Assembly (NCBI GenBank): GCA_015060735.1
Contig: SUXX01000021.1
Location: forward strand, 1 to 38,721
DNA from: Bacteroides sp.
Lineage (GTDB): Bacteria; Bacteroidota; Bacteroidia; Bacteroidales; Bacteroidaceae
Direction: 5' to 3'
DNA length: 38,721 bases
Shown: in pieces, positions 25,944 through 33,883 of the stretch
Position numbering within the stretch: position 1 is the stretch's first letter
Layout: each line of letters opens with the position of its first letter
Notes under the pieces: generated by a model
Seen by the model: the letters and a program-made list of their open reading frames with translations, nothing else
What the model was told of the DNA's origin: nothing
The model's database searches: none
Translations under genes and position numbers: made by a program

Positions 25944-27281
25944 TCACAATCCATACTTCTTCATCTTATTGTAAAGCGTCTGACGGGTGATGCCCAACTG
26001 AGAGGCCACGGCCGACAAATTGCCCTGATGTTTGTCTATTGCCTTCCGAATCATCACCAGTTCCATATCTTCCAAAGTCTCTGCTTCCGAATGTTGTGCC
26101 GGCGAAAGGCTCTTGCGGGGAAAATGGAAATGAGCATCGGTCAATATGCCGCCTTCGCTAATGATGACCGCCTTCTCGATGGCATGCTCCAGCTCGCGGA
26201 TGTTGCCATACCACGGATGCTCGCGGAGCTTGCGTTGGGCCGCATCGGAAAGGCTCAGCGGACTCTTGTCATATTGCTTGGCAAAACGGATAACGAATCG
26301 TTCGGCCAGGGGGATGATGTCTTCCTTGCGTTCACGCAAGGGCGGAATCTCCAGGTGGATGGTATTGATGCGATAAAGCAAGTCTTCGCGGAACTTTCCT
26401 TGGGCGACCCGCTCATCGAGGTTGGCATTCGTGGCACAAATCAAGCGGACATCCACGGGAATCGGATCGTTGCTTCCCACCCGCACCACACACCGGCTTT
26501 GCAACACACTGAGCAGCTTGGCTTGCAAGGAGTAGGGCAGGTTACCTATCTCGTCCAGAAAAATCGTGCTTCCGTGAGCCGCCTCAAACTTGCCGGCTCG
26601 GTCGGCATGTGCATCGGTAAAGGCTCCCTTCCGATGACCAAAGAGTTCGCTTTCGAAAAGCGTCTCGGTCACGGCACCCATGTCCACCGTCACCATATCG
26701 CGTGCAAACCGGTTGGAAAGGGCATGAATCTCGCGTGCCAACATCTCCTTGCCGGTGCCATTCTCGCCGGTGATGAGCACGTTGGCATCCGTTGCCGCCA
26801 CCTTTTCCACCATCAGGCGAAGTTCACGCATCGAAGCCCCGGCCCCCCAATACATGGCCGAAGATGCCCGTTCTTCCTTCTTCTTCGGGCTTCCCGATGC
26901 CTGTCCGCACGCCTTCTTCAAAGTATCTACAAGACGGGCATTGTCCCATGGCTTCACCACAAAGTCGGTCGCCCCCTCCTTGATGCCTCGCACGGCCAGG
27001 TCAATGTCAGCATAAGCCGTGAACAATACCACGGGAAGGGCAGGATTCATCCGTTTGATTTCGTGAAGCCAATAAAGCCCCTCGTTGCCCGAGTTGAGAG
27101 CATCGGTGAAGTTCATATCAAGCAACACCACATCGGGGTTCTCCTGTCTTAGGACGGAAGGCAGGGTGATGGGCGAGGGCAGGGCGATGATGCGTTCGAA
27201 GTGGCCTTTTAGGAGTAACTTCAAGGCCGATAGTACGCTACGATTATCATCGATAATGAGGATGGTTCTGGGTTTTGCCAT
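25944..27281 (-). CDS. Sigma-54-dependent response regulator (NtrC family)
   Basis: 445 residues in three parts. Receiver domain 1-120: Asp11/Asp12 acidic pair, phospho-acceptor Asp55 in LLDMNF, Thr88, Lys110 in VKPW. AAA+ domain about 143-375: Walker A GENGTGKE, the sigma-54 contact loop GAFTDA (219-224; classic GAFTGA), Walker B FLDEIG, and DLLYRINTI / NIRELEHAIEKA motifs. C-terminal Fis-type helix-turn-helix: LSAVASQLGITRQTLYNKM. It therefore activates sigma-54 promoters when phosphorylated. It is the first gene of the regulator-kinase-yaaA operon and faces the ABC operon, which has a matching -24/-12 promoter at 27704. Confidence 0.95.
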   Translation of the reverse strand: MAKPRTILIIDDNRSVLSALKLLLKGHFERIIALPSPITLPSVLRQENPDVVLLDMNFTDALNSGNEGLYWLHEIKRMNPALPVVLFTAYADIDLAVRGIKEGATDFVVKPWDNARLVDTLKKACGQASGSPKKKEERASSAMYWGAGASMRELRLMVEKVAATDANVLITGENGTGKEMLAREIHALSNRFARDMVTVDMGAVTETLFESELFGHRKGAFTDAHADRAGKFEAAHGSTIFLDEIGNLPYSLQAKLLSVLQSRCVVRVGSNDPIPVDVRLICATNANLDERVAQGKFREDLLYRINTIHLEIPPLRERKEDIIPLAERFVIRFAKQYDKSPLSLSDAAQRKLREHPWYGNIRELEHAIEKAVIISEGGILTDAHFHFPRKSLSPAQHSEAETLEDMELVMIRKAIDKHQGNLSAVASQLGITRQTLYNKMKKYGL

Positions 27282-27302
27282 GATTCCTGATTTTTATAGA
27301 AG

Positions 27303-27310
27303 CAAATATA
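27303..27310 (-). promoter_or_regulatory. -7 box for the regulator operon (TATATTTG, minus strand)
   Basis: CAAATATA on the plus strand gives TATATTTG on the minus strand, 21 bases before the regulator ATG at 27281. The -33 region overlaps or adjoins the 17-bp dyad at 27339, so control by its own product is possible. Confidence 0.5.
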
Positions 27311-27338
27311 GGCATTCGGGAAACATTCTCCTAGCGGT

Positions 27339-27355
27339 TGTCCAAAAATCATACA
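27339..27355. promoter_or_regulatory. 17-bp dyad site A (TGT-N11-ACA), near the regulator promoter
   Basis: TGTCCAAAAATCATACA. It differs from site C (27633) only at base 5. Likely a binding site of the Fis-type helix-turn-helix regulator, inferred from recurrence and position. Confidence 0.5.
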
Positions 27356-27426
27356 GGCGTTTTTTTGAAACGCGAAGACGTTTGGGCAAAAACATGCTGA
27401 GGTTTTATAGTCATTGTGCAAAGGAA

Positions 27427-27596
27427 GGTAGTCGGGTAGTCAGGTAGTCAGTTTAATTTCAACCTATGCATTTCCACGATTTTTTATTATATTGTAAATA
27501 ATAATAAATATATATATTATTATATTATAAGAAAAAGTTTATAGTTTTGCAGATGATTGCAAAAAAACAAACTGACTACCTGACTACCCGACTACC
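27427..27596. repeat. Perfect 28-bp inverted repeat around a 114-bp AT-rich segment
   Basis: Left arm 27427-27454 and right arm 27569-27596 are exact reverse complements. Each arm is three tandem octamers GGTAGTCR plus GTTT. The outer flanks are also partly matched (CAAAGG on the left, CCTTTG on the right). The enclosed 114 bases are almost all A/T, with a run of TATAATA-like repeats. No recombinase or transposase gene is in the window. It could be an invertible segment, a large RNA hairpin, or a relic mobile element. Confidence 0.9.
27542..27549 (+). promoter_or_regulatory. -7-like box inside the inverted-repeat segment (TAGTTTTG)
   Basis: A perfect TAnnTTTG match facing the ABC operon and lying inside the inverted repeat. 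No -33 TTTG at standard distance was seen, and the region is AT-rich, so a chance match is possible. Confidence 0.35.
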
Positions 27597-27611
27597 CTTT
27601 GACCATTTCAG

Positions 27612-27628
27612 TGTCCAATTCCTTGACA
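27612..27628. promoter_or_regulatory. 17-bp dyad site B (TGT-N11-ACA), upstream activator site candidate
   Basis: TGTCCAATTCCTTGACA; the perfect part is CAGTGTC (27609-27615) with GACACTG (27625-27631). Its centre is 21 bases from that of site C, two helical turns, and about 90 bases before the sigma-54 promoter, as expected for an enhancer-type site. Confidence 0.55.
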
Positions 27629-27632
27629 CTGA

Positions 27633-27649
27633 TGTCTAAAAATCATACA
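27633..27649. promoter_or_regulatory. 17-bp dyad site C (TGT-N11-ACA), upstream activator site candidate
   Basis: TGTCTAAAAATCATACA, near-identical to site A by the regulator gene, on the same helical face as site B. Confidence 0.55.
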
Positions 27650-27703
27650 CTTCACTTCAAGCAAAACCCACATAAACACCTTATTTTCAAACATATAAAG
27701 TTT

Positions 27704-27719
27704 TGGTACGATGTTTGCT
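27704..27719 (+). promoter_or_regulatory. Sigma-54 (-24/-12) promoter of the ABC transporter operon
   Basis: TGGTACGATGTTTGCT reads TGGTAC-N5-TTGCT against the consensus TGGCAC-N5-TTGCW; the essential GG and GC are 10 bases apart as required. The predicted start of transcription is near 27730, leaving a leader of about 130 bases before the permease ATG at 27862. The divergent gene is a sigma-54 activator. Confidence 0.82.
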
Positions 27720-27745
27720 ATCTATTTATTGAGAATGAATGGACG

Positions 27746-27819
27746 CATTACCGTATTGCGTAATGTTTCTTATTTTAAATGAAAAAACAGGGAAGTTTCG
27801 TTGCGAAACGCGACTTCCT
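27746..27819 (+). other. Structured 5' leader of the ABC operon (two hairpins)
   Basis: CATTAC (27746-27751) pairs with GTAATG (27760-27765) and is followed by a T-rich stretch. A second hairpin pairs GGAAG (27791-27795) with CTTCC (27814-27818) around an inner TTTCG/CGAAA stem. Both lie in the predicted leader; function unknown. Confidence 0.4.
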
Positions 27820-27861
27820 TACTTGGAAAACACTAACTTTAAACACAAATAGTATAAAGAT

Positions 27862-30174
27862 ATGAAACAACTTTATTATGTCATCCAAACCCTAATACAC
27901 GGGCGGAATGCCAATGTCATTAAAATTGTCTCCCTCGGATTGGGATTGATGATGAGCATCCTGCTATTTTCGCGAGTGGCCTACGAACAGAGCTTTGATA
28001 CTTGCTTTAAGGAGCATGAGAATCTATGCCAACTCTGGACGGTCTTTACCATTAATGGCGAAACCGATAAACCGCAAGAGCAGAACCTCGGTCCGATGGC
28101 CGGAGCCATCATGGAACGTTTTCCCGACGAAGTGGTAGCAGCTACTTCCATGACCAAGTACGAATTTGCCAATCCACTATATTATGGCAACAATCGATTC
28201 AATACGTTCAGTAATATCGGTGTCGACTCGCTTTTCTTCGAAACAATGGGCATTGAAGTGGTGAAAGGCAATCCGGTACAAGACCTCCAACAACAGGACA
28301 TCATCTATTTAAGTGAATCGCTTGCCAAGCAAATGTTTGCCGACGAAGATCCGATAGGAAAGGTGGTTAACTCCAACAAAAGTTATGATCTGACCGTTAA
28401 AGGCATTTACAAGGACATTCCTGACAACAGCACTCTGCAACCAGCTGCTGTCGTTTCATTGCCTACGTTGCTAAACCGATGGGGCAGTGGTTATTCATGG
28501 AATGGTGGCGATAGTTGGCCAGCCTATCTGCGTGTAAAGCCGGGAACCAACCTCGAAAACCTGAATGTACGCATAGCCAAAGCTATCAAAGAACAACATC
28601 CCCCAAAAGACGATTTTGCAGTTACCTGCATGCTGAAGCCTATCCGCGATACGTATCGTAATTATGAACATGTACAACTCATCACCCAAATACTGACCGT
28701 ATTGGGAGTTGCCATTCTTTTCATTACTGCACTTAACTATGTGTTAATTTCCATTGCCTCATTAAGCAGACGTGCCAAGGCCGTAGGTATACACAAATGC
28801 AGTGGTGCCCAAACAAGCACTATCTTTAGCATGTTCCTCTGGGAAACGGGCATCATCATCTTCTTATCCCTTTTGCTAATGGCCTTTCTGGTATTCAACT
28901 TCCAGGAGTTTGTAGAAGAAACAGCTTCCACAAAATTAACCAATCTCTTTGCCTGGCAACGCATTTGGGTTCCTGTATGTGTCACATTGGTGCTTTTCGT
29001 TGTGGGTGGTATGTTACCAGGAATCATCTTCTCGAACATCCCCGTAACCCAAGTTTTCAAAAGATATACCGAAGGCAAGAAAAGCTGGAAACGCACGCTA
29101 CTGTTCGTCCAGTTTGCCGGAGTGGCCTTCATTGGCGGACTGATATTCCTCATTTCCATCCAATACAACCATGTCATTAACAAGGATGTAGGTTATAACC
29201 CTGTACGGATGGCCTACGGTGGACATTCTCTGCGAAATGTCGAGGAATATGACATCAATTACAGTTTCTACCACAGTCTGCCTTATGTAGATGCCATAGC
29301 CACTTCGCATGACAATCCCATCGACGGATATAGCGGTGAATTCATACGAGATGAAAACGGAAAAGAACTTTTCTCCGCCCGTTACGATTATATCACCAAA
29401 AACTATCCAGAACTGATGGGAATGACCTTCAAGCAAGGACGCTCACCAAGTGCCCGCGAAGAAATCATTGTCAACGAAACTTTTGTAGAAAAGATGAATT
29501 GGGGCAACAATGCCATTGGCAAACAAGTTCCATACGGAAATAAAAAATATACAGTAGTAGGTGTACTTAACAATTTCACCATTATGAGCCACAAGGTAGC
29601 CCCTATGCCATTAGTCTTTTGGTACAATATCGACAAGTTCGGCTACTACGTGCAGATACGATTGAAAGAACCTTTTGATGAAAACCTCAAGCGTCTGAAC
29701 GAAGATGTAAGCAAGGCATTCCCACACAAACGAGTGGAATTCAAAAGCATGGAAGAAGAAATACGTAGAGCATACGACGACATCCGCATTCTACGAAACG
29801 CCACCATGGTAGCCACCTTCGTCATCCTCTTCATCACCCTGATGGGCTTGATAGGTTACACCAACGATGAAACCAATCGTCGTTCGAAAGAAATCGCTAT
29901 CCGCAAGGTAAATGGGGCAGAAGCATCCGGCATCATCGAACTACTGGCGAAGGATGTACTCATTACGGCCTTCCCGGCTGTTCTCCTTGGCATCTTGGCT
30001 TCGTGGTATGTAGGCGAGCTATGGATGAACCAATTTGCCACGACGATAGGAAGCACCATACCTTATTATATCATGACCGCCCTTGTGACCTTGCTAACGA
30101 TTGTGAGTGTGGTCGTGGTGAAGACATGGAAGATTGCCAATGAAAATCCGGTAATTAGTATCAAGAGTGAATAA
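27862..30174 (+). CDS. FtsX/MacB-type ABC transporter permease 1
   Basis: 770 residues. A first membrane span (about 20-42) is followed by a large periplasmic MacB-PCD-like domain with the motif DSLFFETMGIEVVKGNP. Then come an FtsX core of three spans (about 275-300, 330-350, 372-395) with a basic RRAKAVGIHKCSGA loop, a further span near 412-432, a second periplasmic domain, and a second FtsX core (about 650-670, 700-725, 735-755) with RRSKEIAIRKVNGAEASGI. This is the eight-span duplicated permease typical of Bacteroidetes. Such proteins export or mechanically transmit across the envelope (MacB, LolE) and pair with the LolD-like ATPase next door. It is the first gene behind the sigma-54 promoter. 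Confidence 0.92.
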   Translation: MKQLYYVIQTLIHGRNANVIKIVSLGLGLMMSILLFSRVAYEQSFDTCFKEHENLCQLWTVFTINGETDKPQEQNLGPMAGAIMERFPDEVVAATSMTKYEFANPLYYGNNRFNTFSNIGVDSLFFETMGIEVVKGNPVQDLQQQDIIYLSESLAKQMFADEDPIGKVVNSNKSYDLTVKGIYKDIPDNSTLQPAAVVSLPTLLNRWGSGYSWNGGDSWPAYLRVKPGTNLENLNVRIAKAIKEQHPPKDDFAVTCMLKPIRDTYRNYEHVQLITQILTVLGVAILFITALNYVLISIASLSRRAKAVGIHKCSGAQTSTIFSMFLWETGIIIFLSLLLMAFLVFNFQEFVEETASTKLTNLFAWQRIWVPVCVTLVLFVVGGMLPGIIFSNIPVTQVFKRYTEGKKSWKRTLLFVQFAGVAFIGGLIFLISIQYNHVINKDVGYNPVRMAYGGHSLRNVEEYDINYSFYHSLPYVDAIATSHDNPIDGYSGEFIRDENGKELFSARYDYITKNYPELMGMTFKQGRSPSAREEIIVNETFVEKMNWGNNAIGKQVPYGNKKYTVVGVLNNFTIMSHKVAPMPLVFWYNIDKFGYYVQIRLKEPFDENLKRLNEDVSKAFPHKRVEFKSMEEEIRRAYDDIRILRNATMVATFVILFITLMGLIGYTNDETNRRSKEIAIRKVNGAEASGIIELLAKDVLITAFPAVLLGILASWYVGELWMNQFATTIGSTIPYYIMTALVTLLTIVSVVVVKTWKIANENPVISIKSE

Positions 30175-30195
30175 CAATATAAAAACAAAATAATT

Positions 30196-30870
30196 ATGAT
30201 AAAGATTGAAAACCTCAGCAAAGTATTCCGTACAGAAGAAGTAGAAACCGTTGCATTGAACGGTGTAAACATGCAAGTAAACGAAGGCGAATTTGTCGCC
30301 ATCATGGGTCCTTCGGGATGTGGCAAATCGACCTTGCTCAATACGCTTGGCCTCCTCGACAATCCGACCTCAGGAAGCTATCAACTCCTAGGGAATGAGG
30401 TGGCCGACCTCAAAGAGAAGGAGCGTACCCGTCTGCGTAAAGGGGTGATAGGCTTCGTCTTCCAGAGCTTCAACCTCATCGACGAGCTGAACGTATACGA
30501 AAATGTAGAGCTACCGCTGACTTACCTCGGCATCAAGAAAGCCGAACGCAAACAGATGGTGAACGACATGCTGAAACGCATGAACATCAGCCACCGTGCT
30601 AACCATTTCCCGCAACAGCTTTCGGGTGGTCAGCAACAACGTGTAGCCATCGCCCGTGCCGTGATAACCAACCCCAAGCTTATCCTGGCCGACGAACCTA
30701 CGGGTAATCTCGACTCCAAGAACGGCCTGGAAGTGATGAACCTACTTACCGAACTGAATCAGGAAGGCACCACCATTGTGATGGTGACTCACTCCAAGCA
30801 CGATGCCTCGTTTGCTCATCGCATCGTTCATTTGTTCGATGGTAGTGTAGTAGCAAATATTGTGGAATAA
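30196..30870 (+). CDS. LolD/MacB-type ABC transporter ATP-binding protein
   Basis: 224 residues. Walker [10 protein letters not shown] (about 37-45), Q-loop in [10 protein letters not shown], signature LSGGQQQR (about 141-148), Walker [14 protein letters not shown] with the D-loop, and H-loop VMVTHS. Length and motifs place it in the LolD/MacB/FtsE group that energises FtsX-like permeases. It lies between two permeases (21 bases after the first, 49 before the second), so a single ATPase may serve a heterodimer of the two. Confidence 0.95.
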   Translation: MIKIENLSKVFRTEEVETVALNGVNMQVNEGEFVAIMGPSGCGKSTLLNTLGLLDNPTSGSYQLLGNEVADLKEKERTRLRKGVIGFVFQSFNLIDELNVYENVELPLTYLGIKKAERKQMVNDMLKRMNISHRANHFPQQLSGGQQQRVAIARAVITNPKLILADEPTGNLDSKNGLEVMNLLTELNQEGTTIVMVTHSKHDASFAHRIVHLFDGSVVANIVE

Positions 30871-30885
30871 CATATTAGCTAATAC

Positions 30886-30900
30886 GTGTCAGAATGACAC
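30886..30900. repeat. Collapsed REP-like remnant (outer ends only)
   Basis: GTGTC-AGAAT-GACAC: the two outermost ends of the palindromic element with the interior gone, in the gap between ATPase and second permease. Short, so chance is possible, but AGAATGACAC matches the element's right end. Confidence 0.5.
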
Positions 30901-30919
30901 AATATAAAGACTATAAGCA

Positions 30920-33247
30920 ATGAAACAAATCTATTACGCTCTGCAAAACATCATTCGGGGACGAAGTTCTACCTTCATCAAGGTAGCTTCGCTCTCGCTT
31001 GGGCTGTTCATATCCATCATCCTCTTTTCCAGAGTAGCTTTCGAACTGAACTACGATACCTATTACAAGGACTCGGAGCAGATATATATGACGCAAAAGA
31101 CATATATAGACAAGGATGGAAGTAGAATAACTGAAAATAAAGGGTACGATATGATTACTACCGTTGAAGTCCTGATGAAACATCTTTCAGAATATGTAGA
31201 ATGTGGATTCTCGATGCAAGAAGAATATAGATATTATATAAAACATGGGCCTGACATATATGAATCAACTACTGTATGTGTGGACTCGCTTTTCTTCCAA
31301 ACCATGGGTATCTCGCTCATCAAAGGCGATGTGAAAGATATGGCCATGCCCGATGCCATATTCCTTTCCGAATCAAAAGCACGCGAGATTTTCCAAGGAG
31401 AAGACCCTTTAGGAAAGGCTGTGCTTGGTGGATCCAGGCCAACAATTGAGTACATTATAAAGGGAGTTTTTCCTGATTTACCCGAAAATGTAAGTCTAAA
31501 AGCCGATGCTATTATATCCATTCATCACTCTAGCCGTGCCCAATCGCGAGCCATTGCCTTAAAAACGGACTGGCGAAGCGGATTTAATTGGAGAAACTAT
31601 GTCCGACTGAAAAAGGGAGTTGATATAGAACACATCAATAAACGAATCAACGCGGTAATAGCCAATTATTTCCCATTGAAGGAGTTCTACGAATACATGA
31701 ATATCAAAGGTATGAAGATTTCGCTAACCCCTTTAAAAGGACATTATTTTGAGACTAACAGCAAAGCCAAAACCATGATTTACATCATGACTTTATTGGG
31801 ATTTGTCCTTCTGCTGACCGCTTCCTTCAACTATGCCTTGATTTCCATCTCTGCCTTGCCCCAACGTGCCAAAGCCATTGGGGTACACAAGTGCAACGGA
31901 GCAGGGCCGGGAAGCATCTTCGCCATGTTCTTTTGGGAAACCTTCTTTATCATCCTGGTATCTGTAGCCATTGACGGGCTGCTAATCTTCCAGTTCCGGG
32001 GAATCATTGAAGACATGACGCAAGTGAGCTTCAAGAACCTGTTCAGTATGGAAACCCTTTGGGGACCGGCCTTGGCTATCGGGGTGCTGTTTGTGATTGG
32101 TTGCGTACTTCCGGGCAGAATGTTCTCGGCCATCCACGTTACCCAAGTGTTCCGACGCTATACCGAAGGTAAGAAGAACTGGAAGCACTTGTTGCTATTC
32201 GTACAGTTTCTCTGTACGGCCTTCTTGTTGACTTTTGTAACCATAATCTTCAGCCAATACCAATACGTGATGCAAAGGGATTTGGGGTACAACTTGGAAC
32301 GCATTGTACATTTACCCCAAACATTCGACCATGCTCCCAATGCATTGAGCAATTTCCGAAACCTACCGTATGTGGAAGAAGCGGAAATTAGCAAACTTTA
32401 CTTGTGGAAATCCCTCTCGAATTGGGTTACCAATAAGAAAAACGAAACAGTACCCGTACCCATTAATTACGCCAATGCAGACTTTTGCCGGTTTATGGAG
32501 TTGAAATTAAAAGAAGGAACCTACCATACAAAAAGTGGAGAAGCCATAGTAAACGAGGAATTCATCCGACAATTTGGTGGAGAAATAGGCCAGGAAGTAG
32601 AAGGCGTAGGCCTTATCCGAGGGATTTTGACCGATGATTTCATCTTCCCGAATCGAGAAAAGATAGAACCCTTCATCATGTATTGGTGGAACAATGAAAC
32701 CAAAGGTCTCCCCGTGGATATACATATCCGCTTGAAGGAGCCGTTCGAAGAAAACCTTGCTCGCTTGAATGAGGATTTCAAAAAACTCTATCCACAAGGG
32801 AAAAGTGAATTCCGTACATATGAGAACGACTTGGCAATTCTGTTCCAATCTGCCCGCATCTTCCGCGACTCGGTTTTGATAGCCTGCATCATGATTATTA
32901 TCATCACTCTAACGGGTATTATTGGCTACACTAACGACGAAGTACGCCGACGAAGCAAGGAAATCGCTATTCGTAAGATTAATGGGGCAGAGGTGAGCAA
33001 CATCCTGCAACTACTTTGCAGGAGTATCCTTTATACGGCACTTCCAGCTACGTTGGTCGGTCTTATCTTGGCCAAATACATCGGCGACCTATGGATTGAG
33101 ACTACTTTCAAGGATATTCTCGAAATCAATCCGTTACTTTACTTAGGAACCGGCCTCTGTACTCTGCTCATCATCCTGGCCACCGTTATTTGGAAAGCCT
33201 GGCGGGTAGCGAACGAGAATCCTGTGGTGAGCATTAAGAATGAATGA
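30920..33247 (+). CDS. FtsX/MacB-type ABC transporter permease 2 (paralogue of permease 1)
   Basis: 775 residues, same plan as the first permease: single span, periplasmic MacB-PCD-like domain (VDSLFFQTMGISLIKGDV), FtsX core (ISALPQRAKAIGVHKCNGAG), second periplasmic domain and second FtsX core (RRRSKEIAIRKINGAEVSNI), ending VANENPVVSIKNE like the first. The two start alike (MKQLYYVIQ / MKQIYYALQ) and share the membrane loops closely, while periplasmic parts diverge more, as expected after duplication with altered ligand contact. It ends the operon; a complete REP-like palindrome follows within 16 bases. Confidence 0.92.
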   Translation: MKQIYYALQNIIRGRSSTFIKVASLSLGLFISIILFSRVAFELNYDTYYKDSEQIYMTQKTYIDKDGSRITENKGYDMITTVEVLMKHLSEYVECGFSMQEEYRYYIKHGPDIYESTTVCVDSLFFQTMGISLIKGDVKDMAMPDAIFLSESKAREIFQGEDPLGKAVLGGSRPTIEYIIKGVFPDLPENVSLKADAIISIHHSSRAQSRAIALKTDWRSGFNWRNYVRLKKGVDIEHINKRINAVIANYFPLKEFYEYMNIKGMKISLTPLKGHYFETNSKAKTMIYIMTLLGFVLLLTASFNYALISISALPQRAKAIGVHKCNGAGPGSIFAMFFWETFFIILVSVAIDGLLIFQFRGIIEDMTQVSFKNLFSMETLWGPALAIGVLFVIGCVLPGRMFSAIHVTQVFRRYTEGKKNWKHLLLFVQFLCTAFLLTFVTIIFSQYQYVMQRDLGYNLERIVHLPQTFDHAPNALSNFRNLPYVEEAEISKLYLWKSLSNWVTNKKNETVPVPINYANADFCRFMELKLKEGTYHTKSGEAIVNEEFIRQFGGEIGQEVEGVGLIRGILTDDFIFPNREKIEPFIMYWWNNETKGLPVDIHIRLKEPFEENLARLNEDFKKLYPQGKSEFRTYENDLAILFQSARIFRDSVLIACIMIIIITLTGIIGYTNDEVRRRSKEIAIRKINGAEVSNILQLLCRSILYTALPATLVGLILAKYIGDLWIETTFKDILEINPLLYLGTGLCTLLIILATVIWKAWRVANENPVVSIKNE

Positions 33248-33262
33248 TAATCTACTAAAATG

Positions 33263-33338
33263 TGTCATCCTGAACGAAGTGAAGGATCTGAATACACCCA
33301 CTTTATGCAATCAGATCCTTCGCGATGCTCAGGATGAC
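33263..33338. repeat. Complete REP-like palindromic element, copy 2
   Basis: Left arm 33263-33291 (starts TGTCATCCTGAACGAAGTGA) and right arm 33311-33338 (ends GCTCAGGATGAC) around the conserved loop ATACACCCACTTTATGCAA. It lies between convergent genes and may also terminate transcription. Confidence 0.88.
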
Positions 33339-33369
33339 TCAACACACAATTTCCATTTTCGTTATCCTT

Positions 33370-33789
33370 CTACCATCTTCCCTTATAATAAACCTTTATA
33401 TTATCCAAATAGCCAGTCATTGTGTTGTTGTGAATACGGATGTCTTCCAAATAAGAGATGTCGCCCGGGCCGTATTCCATTCGGATGCAATCGTATCTGT
33501 CCCATTTCCAGTTGAAACGATAAATATCTTCGGACACATCGCCATTCCAATACTCGATACGAAGCATTTCCCTTCCAGTGCGGTTATTATAAAAGTCCAG
33601 TCTTTGTGTATATACATTTCCATTGTCTATCCATGATTCTTCCCAAGTGCGACCACAGAGTTCGTAGGTATAGTCATCGTGGCAAACATCGTCGTACCAA
33701 GGTCTCAATTCCACTTCGCAAGAGGTGAGGCTCATCATGCCGACCATCATCAGCATCCATCCCATCATTTTCATCATCCGTGTCTTCAT
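33370..33789 (-). CDS. Small lipoprotein of unknown function
   Basis: 139 residues. The signal sequence is very Met-rich (ten Met in the first 23 residues) and ends in the lipobox LTSC with Cys24. The mature part is acidic and aromatic, with Tyr/Trp-Asp repeats (WYDDVCHDDYTYEL, YRFNWKWDRYD), suggesting a small beta-sheet domain. I do not recognise the family and assign no function. A good promoter lies upstream on the minus strand. Confidence 0.72.
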   Translation of the reverse strand: MKTRMMKMMGWMLMMVGMMSLTSCEVELRPWYDDVCHDDYTYELCGRTWEESWIDNGNVYTQRLDFYNNRTGREMLRIEYWNGDVSEDIYRFNWKWDRYDCIRMEYGPGDISYLEDIRIHNNTMTGYLDNIKVYYKGRW

Positions 33790-33829
33790 AATTCCTAGTA
33801 TTAATTGTTAGTAGTTCTTTTTCTTATCG

Positions 33830-33860
33830 CAAAGATAAATGGGGGAAATGATACCTGAAA
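33830..33860 (-). promoter_or_regulatory. Promoter of the small lipoprotein gene (minus strand)
   Basis: The minus strand reads TATCTTTG (33837-33830), a perfect -7 box, with TTTC (33860-33857) at a 19-base spacing as the -33-like element. It lies 41 bases before the ATG. Confidence 0.6.
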
Positions 33861-33883
33861 GAGAAAAATCCTATGCTTTCCGA

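Noticed and set aside
25800..27152. Long open frame (450 codons) on the plus strand opposite the kinase and regulator
   Set aside because: It is the antisense shadow of two genes with complete catalytic motifs; the translation shows no family pattern and starts inside the kinase gene.
27427..27596. CRISPR array or insertion sequence for the inverted repeat
   Set aside because: No spacer-repeat series, no cas genes, no transposase open frame, and no target-site duplication is evident.
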